A DNA stretch of 64,000 nt from Ustilago trichophora. Lineage: Eukaryota > Basidiomycota > Ustilaginomycetes > Ustilaginales > Ustilaginaceae. Positions 21,600 through 29,591 of the stretch are shown here, one piece after another. Each line of letters begins with the position of its first letter. Within the stretch, counting starts at the first letter, position 1. Location of the stretch: contig OOIN01000005.1 of NCBI GenBank assembly GCA_900323505.1, positions 310,001-374,000 on the forward strand, in the 5' to 3' direction. The notes under the pieces are model-generated. The model saw nothing but the letters and a program-made list of their open reading frames with translations. It was not told the DNA's origin and did not search any database. The translations under genes and the position numbers were made by a program.

Positions 21600-22159
21600 T
21601 GCGATTGCTGTATGTGCCGTGTTTGGTTTGCTTTGCTTGAAGCAACTGAGAGTTGATGATAGTGTTGGTGTTCAAGATGCGCGATGTGGATTCTTGAGCT
21701 GCAGGGTATTTTTTGTTGCATTTCTTGAGCCTGATTTTCGGCTCGGATTTTGTTTCCTCGAGTCCGAAAAGAAACCCAAAAAGAAAAGAGGAAGAGTGCA
21801 GCAAGCTGTGACCGATGTGGAGAAAAGCGTGGTTGGTGGTGTGTGTGTGTGTGTGTGTGTATGTTGCGCTGTTGAGCATGAAACGGGTGGGACTTGAGTT
21901 CATCTCGGAACATGCGCCATTGGATTCCCACAACCAACTGAGCTATATACTTCATCTCACTCCATCACACCGCTCACACACTTCGGTTCAGCCGTCAACA
22001 GACACTGCGCTGATTTCGACAAGTCACACGCCTTCATAAGCAACAGCCATGATCGCATCGATAACATTTTGAAAAGACTTTTTCTCTCTCGATCCTCATC
22101 TTGCTGTCATTTGATTGATCACCAACACCATCAGCAAGGCTGTATCCTCTGGTCTCAGC
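21600..22159. other. Intergenic region upstream of the WTAP-like gene
   Basis: 560 bp with a GT dinucleotide repeat at 21839-21860, a TATATA-like run near 21944 on the plus strand, and C/A-rich leader before the ATG. No gene is seen beyond the doubtful small frame to the left. Confidence 0.4.
21839..21860. repeat. (GT)11 dinucleotide microsatellite
   Basis: Eleven uninterrupted GT units in non-coding sequence about 300 bp upstream of the next start codon. Confidence 0.9.
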
Positions 22160-23704
22160 ATGTCGGCTCAAAAGCGAAGGCCGCAACAGCCTCAGCATCC
22201 ATATCAATCCAACTATACGCAACAACATCAGCAGCAACAGCAGTTTCCTCAAGACCCCGGCTACTCGCAACAGTATGCTGGCGTGGCAGCACCTTGGCAA
22301 GCAATTCCATCCCATCCTCATCAACAACCTCCGCAGCTCTACTACCAACCTCATCAATACCCCTCTACGGATCCTTACGCATTCGCAACCAGCAATACCC
22401 AGTTCTCCGCCTCGGCCAGTCCCTATCCTCAGCATGTCCAGTATCAGTCTAGCTCTTACTATCCTCAATCGCAACCTTTTGCATTGCCCAATGCAGCAGG
22501 CTACCATAATGCCTACCCGCAAGGCGGATATCTAGCGGCAGCAGCAGCAACTGATGATCCAGTTTCAAGTGATCTCTCCCCCAATCATCTGTCTCCAGGC
22601 TCGCTGTCATCCGGTCACAGCCCAAAACCTAGCGCAGGTCGCTCGCGCCTCAGCAATTTTGTCTTTCCTTCCCAGGCTACAAGTCCAAGCCTCGAGTCGC
22701 ACGTCGCACATCTCAGCCTCACAGCTCCGCTACCGAACAAGCCAACATCTGCAGCTGCATTCTCGCCAAATCCTGGCAGCGCTTCGGCCTCTCGTCCTGC
22801 GTCAGGAATGGCACACTCGTCTCAGCTGAAACCGCTTTCTTCGAACACGCCCGTAGCGTTGGACGAAGCTCGTTCCCACATTTCGCTACGATACCCGCCT
22901 TTGCCAGAGATTCCTGCACGACCTGCCACTCCACCTTTGATACAGCTCCACATAGGTCGGAATCCAACAGCAGATGAAAGCACACCTGCACCCGACCAAT
23001 CGGTCCTCGACTACGTATCCTCCCTCCTCAGCATCATTCACACCTACGAGCAGCGAGATGATCTCCTTCGTCTTCGTACCGAAGCTGTCGGCTTCCAACC
23101 CAAGCAAGCTTATCTCGCATGGCAAGCTTCCCAAGCTACCATTCCCACCAGCCCCACCTCTTCTTCTGATACAGACGCAAACCCAGTGCTAGGCATCCGC
23201 CTTCTCCAGCGTCTAGATGCTCTTCAGCGAGAAAATGACGAACTGGGTCGTCTACTCTCCTCCGCTACCTTATCCACCACCAACACCGATACTCAAGTGC
23301 AAGAATTGCAAAAAGAAATCATCGATAGTCACACCCTGATACAAGCAATGGATAATGCTTTGAGCAATGCCGAAGCTAGAGCTAAAGCTTCGGAACGTGC
23401 ATTGCAAGTTGCTTGTCGTACCAATTCCACCAGTATCCTAGCTGATCAGGCGGAACATGTGAAAAAGATTGCTGGGGGGACTGTTAAAAGTGGTGTTGGG
23501 CAAGGGTCGGGTAGGAGAGGTTCGAAAGGGGTTGTGGTTGGAAAGGATGTTAGTGGGAAAGGGGGGATGGTGCGGGGGGGTAAGGCGGGGCAAGGGGGGA
23601 AAGGTGATGCTAAATATGAGGTTAAAGGCGATTCTTTGGATGGTGGAGTAAAAAAGATTAAATCACAGGCTTTCACAACGACAAAAGATGTTGCAAAAAA
23701 ATGA
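22160..23704 (+). CDS. Coiled-coil protein resembling WTAP/Mum2 (m6A writer complex)
   Basis: The frame opens at a TTG (22115), but the first ATG is at 22160 (MSAQKRRPQQPQ), giving 514 residues. Residues 1-290 are Gln/Pro/Ser/Tyr-rich and disordered. From about 345 to 425 there is a coiled coil, LLQRLDALQRENDELGRLL continuing to QELQKEIIDSHTLIQAMDNAL. The ENDELGRLL element followed by a second heptad block resembles the WTAP/Mum2 core (ENEELGR), which scaffolds the RNA N6-adenosine methyltransferase. The last 75 residues are Gly/Lys-rich and basic, suggesting RNA contact. The assignment rests on one motif and domain order, so an unrelated coiled-coil protein is possible. The gene converges on the flavin monooxygenase gene. 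Confidence 0.5.
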   Translation: MSAQKRRPQQPQHPYQSNYTQQHQQQQQFPQDPGYSQQYAGVAAPWQAIPSHPHQQPPQLYYQPHQYPSTDPYAFATSNTQFSASASPYPQHVQYQSSSYYPQSQPFALPNAAGYHNAYPQGGYLAAAAATDDPVSSDLSPNHLSPGSLSSGHSPKPSAGRSRLSNFVFPSQATSPSLESHVAHLSLTAPLPNKPTSAAAFSPNPGSASASRPASGMAHSSQLKPLSSNTPVALDEARSHISLRYPPLPEIPARPATPPLIQLHIGRNPTADESTPAPDQSVLDYVSSLLSIIHTYEQRDDLLRLRTEAVGFQPKQAYLAWQASQATIPTSPTSSSDTDANPVLGIRLLQRLDALQRENDELGRLLSSATLSTTNTDTQVQELQKEIIDSHTLIQAMDNALSNAEARAKASERALQVACRTNSTSILADQAEHVKKIAGGTVKSGVGQGSGRRGSKGVVVGKDVSGKGGMVRGGKAGQGGKGDAKYEVKGDSLDGGVKKIKSQAFTTTKDVAKK

Positions 23705-23919
23705 TCTTGTACTCTATGTACAGTGCACCACACACACACAAATGGACACTAACTCTTGATGAGATGTTATTGGTGAATGTTTTGTTTTTTTTAAATGCAT
23801 CTTGTTGACCATTTCTTTTGTTTCGATCAAGTGAGTGTGTTGTGGCGAAACCAGAAAAAGTTTACTTGAAGATGGAAGCAATAGGAGGGTTGACGAAAAA
23901 GTTATAAGAGAGGAATGTG

Positions 23920-25641
23920 TTACAAATTTGGCTTTGGCTCCTTCTCAACCCTTTGACTTTGTTTTTGCCTCCAATCTGGATGGACCAACTCGTTGATCAA
24001 ATAACTATACCTGGCCTTATTGTTACCTAGTAGATCGAAAGGATCCATTCTTATTCTCTCTCTGTTTTGTTCCAACCAAATTTTCTTGCTTTTATACATT
24101 TGGTTTTGTCTTTGCTCTCTTTCTTGATCCCATTTCCAATTCCACTTTTGCACTCTTTCTGGATCTACTTTTTTCAACTCTTGATACAATTCCGATGCAA
24201 AATGAAGTTCGGAAGGGGGTCCATCTTTCAAGCTTCCACCCAAGAGATGGTATCCTGCATATGTTGATGGGTTGTTTGGATCCAGAGTCGAGCGACAAGT
24301 CTTACTCCGTTGATTGTAGATATAGCTTAGGCGATCTGTTTCAAACTTGAGCCTGAGAGGTAGGGAAGCAGGGACCGAAGTGATTTTTCCGCTCCAAACC
24401 GCGGTGATCCATGCCGAGATCAAATCGTTAAATGAGAACGGCATTGTGCTGATGACCAATCCAACAAAAGCCAGTGTTAAGCGAGGAAACTTGGAATAAA
24501 GTGCATGGTTGTACATATAAGGTACTCGAGTGCCCTGAAGATGGTCAGGCGTGAGAAGTTCCACTTCGCCAGTGTTCCAGGATCGAGCTGCGTCAGTTAG
24601 GACGTATAGCCATGGATATTTTTGACCGTATCCAGTTCCAAGGATGACATAGTCGACGTTGGAGATGATGCTTCCGTCCAAGAGGGTGAGGTTAAGGGTG
24701 GTACCTCGGTTACTGGGATTTGTCGAGGGAACAAGTTGGTAGTTTGTAATCATACCAACGTCTTTGATCCTTTCATCGGGGAGCGAGGGACACTTTTCGA
24801 CAGGCGCAGTCTTGGAAGATCGATACACCGGATGAGATACCGAGTTGAACGGCGCCAAATGAGCAGCAACCTCGTTGGCCGAATTATTGTTTCCCACCAC
24901 CACCACCTTGTTGCCTACATAAGGCGTCGAGTCTCTGTAATGCTTGCAATGGTGAATATGACCTGCCTTCTTGGCCTCTTGGATTCCAGGGACGTCCGGA
25001 TAGTAGGGCGTGTCGTACCATCCTGCTGCAACAATGACCCTGTCGAACTTGTGCACTTCCACCTTTGGAGTAAAACTCACCGCTCCGGCACCATCTTCTA
25101 CGACATTACTCCTCCAGTCCTTGAGTGTCACTTGCCAGCCTTGGTCCTCGGCGAGCTCTTGAACTCTCAACACCTCGACTCCGCATCTAATATAGCGCCT
25201 GTATGGTTCAGCGAAACCCTTGAGATACTGATGTGTTTCTTGCAAGCTTGGAAAAGTCTCTCCATGAGCAGGAGGGTCAAATTTCTTACCCGAAAACTCG
25301 AGGAACTCGGGCAAAACGTTTCCCCTGAGGTTGAGATATGCAGGGCTAGGCCAATGCGGCTGACCCTTGGGATCGAATAGAGGAGACAAACCTTGGGTTT
25401 TGTCGGCCCCAATGGAACGCTCCAACGAATACGTCTCGTCGGACCAATACCAAACCCCACCGACATCGTCCCTACGCTCCACAAGCAAAGGCTCGAACAG
25501 GGGATAGCTTCCCTCGGAGTCAGATCCGACTTCTTCGACAAGGTTACGAAGTGATACGAGACCGGTAGCTCCACCGCCGACAATGAGAACTCGTTCGGGG
25601 CCTTTAGCGCGCGTACGCGGTAGGATGCGAGTTCCAGCCAT
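23920..25641 (-). CDS. Flavin-containing monooxygenase (FMO/BVMO superfamily)
   Basis: An intronless frame of 573 residues from the ATG at 25641. The FAD-binding GxGxxG appears as VLIVGGGATGL (residues 18-28), with WYWSDETYSLERSIGA and WPSPAYLNLRGNVLPEF typical of FMO substrate-side loops. The FMO fingerprint region reads KAGHIHHCKHY, keeping the Gly, His and Tyr but lacking the usual leading Phe. The NADPH site reads VVVVGNNNSANEVA, with Asn where the second Gly usually stands. The enzyme would use NADPH and O2 to oxygenate an N- or S-nucleophile or a ketone; the substrate is unknown. No signal peptide is evident. No pathway partner is adjacent: RPN11 lies upstream in tandem. Confidence 0.85.
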   Translation of the reverse strand: MAGTRILPRTRAKGPERVLIVGGGATGLVSLRNLVEEVGSDSEGSYPLFEPLLVERRDDVGGVWYWSDETYSLERSIGADKTQGLSPLFDPKGQPHWPSPAYLNLRGNVLPEFLEFSGKKFDPPAHGETFPSLQETHQYLKGFAEPYRRYIRCGVEVLRVQELAEDQGWQVTLKDWRSNVVEDGAGAVSFTPKVEVHKFDRVIVAAGWYDTPYYPDVPGIQEAKKAGHIHHCKHYRDSTPYVGNKVVVVGNNNSANEVAAHLAPFNSVSHPVYRSSKTAPVEKCPSLPDERIKDVGMITNYQLVPSTNPSNRGTTLNLTLLDGSIISNVDYVILGTGYGQKYPWLYVLTDAARSWNTGEVELLTPDHLQGTRVPYMYNHALYSKFPRLTLAFVGLVISTMPFSFNDLISAWITAVWSGKITSVPASLPLRLKFETDRLSYIYNQRSKTCRSTLDPNNPSTYAGYHLLGGSLKDGPPSELHFASELYQELKKVDPERVQKWNWKWDQEREQRQNQMYKSKKIWLEQNRERIRMDPFDLLGNNKARYSYLINELVHPDWRQKQSQRVEKEPKPNL

Positions 25642-25719
25642 CGTGGAAGATCCCTATGCTACAGGAGCCTCCAAATGCTGCCCAGTAGCTCGAGCTGATG
25701 TAAGATAGAGTGGATGTAG

Positions 25720-25737
25720 ATATATATATATATATAT
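25720..25737. repeat. (AT)9 dinucleotide repeat near the monooxygenase start
   Basis: Nine AT units lie about 80-95 bp upstream of the monooxygenase ATG on the minus strand, so the run may also serve as its TATA element. Confidence 0.75.
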
Positions 25738-25830
25738 GTGCTAGGAAAGAAAGAAGAGTTGGTGGTAGAACCAAAAGGGGACGAATTGCACAAAGTAGGA
25801 AGGTGTTGGTACAAATAGGTGGGGTGCACA

Positions 25831-25844
25831 GTACTGTACTGTAC
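25831..25844. promoter_or_regulatory. GTACTGTAC-type element
   Basis: GTACTGTACTGTAC, two overlapping copies of GTACTGTAC, in the monooxygenase upstream region. The same motif recurs through the window. Confidence 0.4.
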
Positions 25845-26439
25845 ATAGCGGGGCCAACCAATGGCAAATTGACTGTTCGGCTACTCTTCCGAGAGTCAAA
25901 AAGCACGTTTTCCAAGGGTTTCCGGGAAGAAATCCTGGCTGTTGTGATTTTTGAGATTGCGCGCTGTGCGAGCACGCAATATTTCCCCACTGGGAAGCGG
26001 TCAAATAAAGAAATGGGCTCGCTTGCTTTGCTTTCGGATTTGACGCTCCAATTTTCCTGGCTTTGCATTGCTCCCGGTCGGCTACTTGCGTTTACCACTT
26101 GTGCATCCGGAGTAGACCAAGATGAACAGCTTAACGGGTCAAATCATGTCGGCAGCTCTGCCGGTCTCTTGCTCGACACATCCGACAATGTGCAGGTGTT
26201 GTAATTGGATTTCTGCTGTCAGAGGCGCTTCAACGTAGGGCAAATCTTAGCAATACTGTACTGTACCCATTGCTGCCTCGGCTGGTCTCATCTTCGCCCT
26301 GGTCTGCTTCTCACCCTCATCACATGTCTCTCTCCACGACCCACAAAAATTGCTCTACACGCACAAAAAGTCAAGTGAAACTGCGATGAATTGCGAGGTA
26401 ACACACTCTCAAAGAATGAGCGGCGAACCTTGACGCTGA

Positions 26440-27375
26440 TTACAACTCTGCCAGCAGCATTGTGCCCAAGCTCTGAACGATTTGATCGCCCATGGTTTGC
26501 TCGACAGCATCCTCCAAATGTCTCTTTGGATCCTGTTTACCCACATGTCTCGTTTTGAGCTGTTCCGGTGTCAGGGTGCTTTCCTCCTGCACCGACTTGT
26601 TGTATGCCTCTGAAAGCTGGAGCATCCTTTCGATGGCCTTTCTGTTGTTCTCCTTGTGCTCGCCGAAATCGCGCAAACGCAGACCTTCGGTCCAGTTGCG
26701 CTTGTGCAGGTTGTTCAACATGCTCTGTTCCAACTCGGTCTTTCGGTAGCCGATGGCGATCGAGTAGTAGTGTCGATTCAGTCCGTGGATGAGCGACTGG
26801 ATCGAGGGCTTGTTGAGATGGCCAATGTTGGAGGTGGTCTGACGTGGTTCTTGACCGAGCATGACTGTGGATGGGTTGATGAGGCGGAAGGCGTCAATGA
26901 CCACTTTGCCTTTGACGGACTGGATGGGGTCGACAACGACGGCGACGGCTCGCGGGTTGAGCTGCTCGAAAGATTGCTGTGTGTTGATATCGACGTTACT
27001 CAACCAACAACCGAATCCAGGGTGAGAGTGGTACCATCCCACCACCATTTCAGGTCGACCGGTCTGCTTGAGCATGTCGAGCATCTTGGTCTGGAATACG
27101 GGGTCGACAGCTTCTACCGAAACACCGGTACCGGACTGAGGCATAGCGAAGACGTCAATGACAGAGACGGTGTAGTCGTCGATAAAGGAACCAAGCATGA
27201 GACCCATGACTTCCATGGGTACACCAGCTCGACCGTGCTTGAGCATCTTGATGAGCGCTAGTGACGAGATGTAGACCATTTCAGCGTTGTCGTTCTGTGG
27301 CGCATCACCGGGCGAACCTCCGGCACCGGGGCCACCGCCCATTCGCGCCTGCTGCATCATTGATTGGAAGTCCAT
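26440..27375 (-). CDS. RPN11: RPN11, 26S proteasome lid deubiquitinase
   Basis: An intronless frame of 311 residues. The MPN+/JAMM metalloprotease signature is complete: Glu55 in [11 protein letters not shown] and [14 protein letters not shown] at 116-129 supply the zinc ligands His116, His118 and Asp129 with Ser126. The length equals human PSMD14 (310) and yeast Rpn11 (306). The C-terminal region ([15 protein letters not shown]...) carries the lid-contact helices. RPN11 cleaves ubiquitin chains from substrates as they enter the 20S core, paired with RPN8. It is divergent from the ARL8-type gene across 927 bp. I saw no PACE/Rpn4-type box (GGTGGCAAA) upstream. Confidence 0.98.
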   Translation of the reverse strand: MDFQSMMQQARMGGGPGAGGSPGDAPQNDNAEMVYISSLALIKMLKHGRAGVPMEVMGLMLGSFIDDYTVSVIDVFAMPQSGTGVSVEAVDPVFQTKMLDMLKQTGRPEMVVGWYHSHPGFGCWLSNVDINTQQSFEQLNPRAVAVVVDPIQSVKGKVVIDAFRLINPSTVMLGQEPRQTTSNIGHLNKPSIQSLIHGLNRHYYSIAIGYRKTELEQSMLNNLHKRNWTEGLRLRDFGEHKENNRKAIERMLQLSEAYNKSVQEESTLTPEQLKTRHVGKQDPKRHLEDAVEQTMGDQIVQSLGTMLLAEL

Positions 27376-27560
27376 GTTGGGATGTGTATGTGATCAGCAG
27401 TGCGAACTGATTCGTCGAGTAGAGGTACTCCTGATAGACTCGTTGCAATTGGAGTGAGTAACGTTTGCTACGCCAAGCTAAACGAGAGGTCCAACCGTGT
27501 GTTTTGGGTAGATGATAGCTGCTGTGTATGAGCGAGCCGATGATCGTTGTATCCGTAGAA

Positions 27561-27604
27561 TGCGAGTGCGAGTGCGATTGCGATTGCGATTGCGATTGCG
27601 ATCG
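27561..27604. repeat. Hexanucleotide repeat TGCGAG/TGCGAT
   Basis: About seven hexamer units, the first two TGCGAG and the rest TGCGAT, in the RPN11 upstream region. Confidence 0.85.
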
Positions 27605-27931
27605 TTTGTGTAGGATACTCTGGTTGTCGCAGGTGTTGTGGTGATGAGATGCAGACCAAGGTCGAGATGATGGTCGTGCGCAGTGGTTGCTTGAGAATGC
27701 ACCAAAAGTGGAGTTGAGAGCGTTGCCCCCAAAAATCAAAGGCAGCAGACAGGCACAAGACGCCGCTGAAAAGTCAACGCGTCCTTTGGCTGATACGCAG
27801 CCGTGATCGCTGATCCAACACTTTGAATCTTGAGTGCTTATGTAATCAAGCATTGGCATTCATCCTCCACACGCGAGGCTGCAGCTGTGTGTGCTGTTGT
27901 TGAGTTTTTGCTTTGCTGGTTGGTTGGCTGT

Positions 27932-27960
27932 GTACTGTACTGTACTGTACTGTAGTACTG
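27932..27960. promoter_or_regulatory. GTACTGTAC array
   Basis: Four consecutive GTACT units, starting as GTACTGTACTGTACTGTACT, then a broken copy GTAGTACTG. It is the longest instance of a motif found in many intergenic regions here, about midway between RPN11 and ARL8. Confidence 0.5.
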
Positions 27961-28302
27961 TGGTGGTGTGTGTCGATTTTCGACTCGACTGGATCAATGA
28001 TATCACGCCGACTCACAGAGCAGAGCATGGCTTAAACTTACATCTTTGCACCCTTGTTTCACCCTTTCCTTAGCAAGCTACCAAAGCACCCTTTTGCACG
28101 CACCATCACCGATCATCTGCCCTTCAACCTTATCACCGCCTTAGAGTATCATCCTCTCTCCACTCCGACTTGACCTCTCTTTGCTTATCCGAATCCACCC
28201 TTTCCTGGCCTTGTCCTACCACAAATCCATCCTGATCTCTTACACCCCTGATAAGCACCAAGTAGTGGCACTCGTACGGCCCTCATCCTCCCGAGAGCCA
28301 CC

Positions 28303-29037
28303 ATGTCGTCTGGAATCGGCTCCCTCTTCTCCTCTCTCTTCCTATACCTCCGTTCGCTCCTCTTTTCCAAGCATCTCGAAATATGCGTCGTCGGCTTGCA
28401 AGCAGCCGGCAAAACATCCCTCGTCAACCTGCTCTCCTCTGGCCAGTTTGCAGACGAAATGGTCCCCACAGTGGGCTTCAACATGCGCAAAGTGCGATCG
28501 GGCAACACAACCATCAAGGTGTGGGACATTGGTGGCCAACCTCGCTTCCGTAGTATGTGGGAGAGATACTGTCGTGGCGTGTCTGCTATCGTATTTGTCG
28601 TCGACTCTTCAGTTCCATTGCCGAGCTCCAAACCTGAGGCTGCTACAAGCACAACAGCACCGCCTACAAGCACCGCTTCGACAGCATCCGCTGCAACACC
28701 AAAGGAGGACACTCCAGCAGCAGCAACGACAACACCAATCGCAACTACAGCTACAGTGGGACAAAGCACACAAACCGCATCAGCATGGAATGTCGCCACC
28801 GAGGAATTGCATGCCTTGATCGAGAGACCGCATCTCTCCGGTGTACCGCTGCTCGTATTGGCGACCAAGAACGATATCAAGGGAGCAGCAAGGGTGGACG
28901 ATGTGATCCGCGTGATGAAGCTGGATACCATTGCGAATCGAGAGGTCAGTTGCTACAGCATCAGCAGCAAAAACCAGGTCAATATCGATGTTACCCTCAA
29001 GTGGCTCGTTGCCAGGAGCCCTGTCGGTCAGCGTTGA
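28303..29037 (+). CDS. ARL8: ARL8-type small GTPase with an internal low-complexity insertion
   Basis: An intronless frame of 244 residues (ARL8 is usually about 186). The N-terminal amphipathic helix LFSSLFLYLRSLLF fits membrane attachment. The P-loop is GLQAAGKT (31-38), switch regions read VPTVGFNMRKV and WDIGGQPRFRSMWERYCRG (74-92), nearly identical to animal ARL8. After strand VVDSS (99-103) a Ser/Thr/Ala/Pro-rich insertion of about 55 residues (104-160) precedes WNVATEELHALI. The guanine-specificity motif is TKND (188-191) rather than NKxD; Thr is tolerated there in Rho GTPases. ARL8 drives lysosome/vacuole positioning and fusion. The insertion has no splice sites that I could find, so it appears translated. 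Confidence 0.88.
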   Translation: MSSGIGSLFSSLFLYLRSLLFSKHLEICVVGLQAAGKTSLVNLLSSGQFADEMVPTVGFNMRKVRSGNTTIKVWDIGGQPRFRSMWERYCRGVSAIVFVVDSSVPLPSSKPEAATSTTAPPTSTASTASAATPKEDTPAAATTTPIATTATVGQSTQTASAWNVATEELHALIERPHLSGVPLLVLATKNDIKGAARVDDVIRVMKLDTIANREVSCYSISSKNQVNIDVTLKWLVARSPVGQR

Positions 29038-29591
29038 AGGTCAGGAGCTCTTCCATCCTAACCGCCCCGAGGATCGATTCGTTGCATCTGCACATCCACG
29101 CTGTAGAACGTCTCGGTTCTTGGTCGCACCCGCATGGAATGTCTGCTTCCTTTATCTGCACCCTTGTCACCGTTACGATAGCCATTCTCGCAGATTGTTG
29201 TCAGATTGTTCAGTTCTCGCATCATCAATACCCAGCTCCTTGCCCTTTGACCAGAACACACCCTGAACGAATCACTACTGTAGCCGACTGGACCGGTTGG
29301 CTCGAACAGATAATGGCTGCCTTCAGAATCTATGTGTATCTTGAAAGATGCTGAAGGGTGACGACAAAGGTTGAGCCGTCGTTTGTGCAAACATGATGAA
29401 GCGCGTTGCAGCCCTGAATTTTTCCAACAAGAGGCTTGACAGTGTGATTTTGGAAGCAACATGCACGCTCGGACCGCGCTGCCTTGTCCTCTCTCCACAC
29501 CAACACTTCCCACTTCGCAACCATTCAATTTCATTCTTCTCATCCTCCTTCCTCCTTCAGCCCCTCATCATCCTCCAAACGCTGGCCCGTC
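29038..29591. other. Intergenic region between ARL8 and VPS52
   Basis: 554 bp hold the ARL8 3' region and the VPS52 promoter. The last 80 bp before the VPS52 ATG are strongly C/T-rich. The VPS52 frame is open upstream to a TTG at 29484, which is leader, not coding. No gene is seen. Confidence 0.4.

Larger units (their letters stand above)
25642..26439. promoter_or_regulatory. Promoter of the monooxygenase gene and 3' region of RPN11
   Basis: 798 bp. It contains an (AT)n run at 25720-25737, a GTACTGTACTGTAC element at 25831-25844 and a related TACTGTACTGTAC at 26254-26266. No gene is seen. Confidence 0.45.
27376..28302. promoter_or_regulatory. Divergent promoter region between RPN11 and ARL8
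   Basis: 927 bp containing a hexanucleotide TGCGAT-type repeat (27561-27604), the longest GTACTGTAC array in the window (27932-27960), and a long C/T-rich leader (28031-28302) before the ARL8 start. No gene is seen. Confidence 0.45.
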
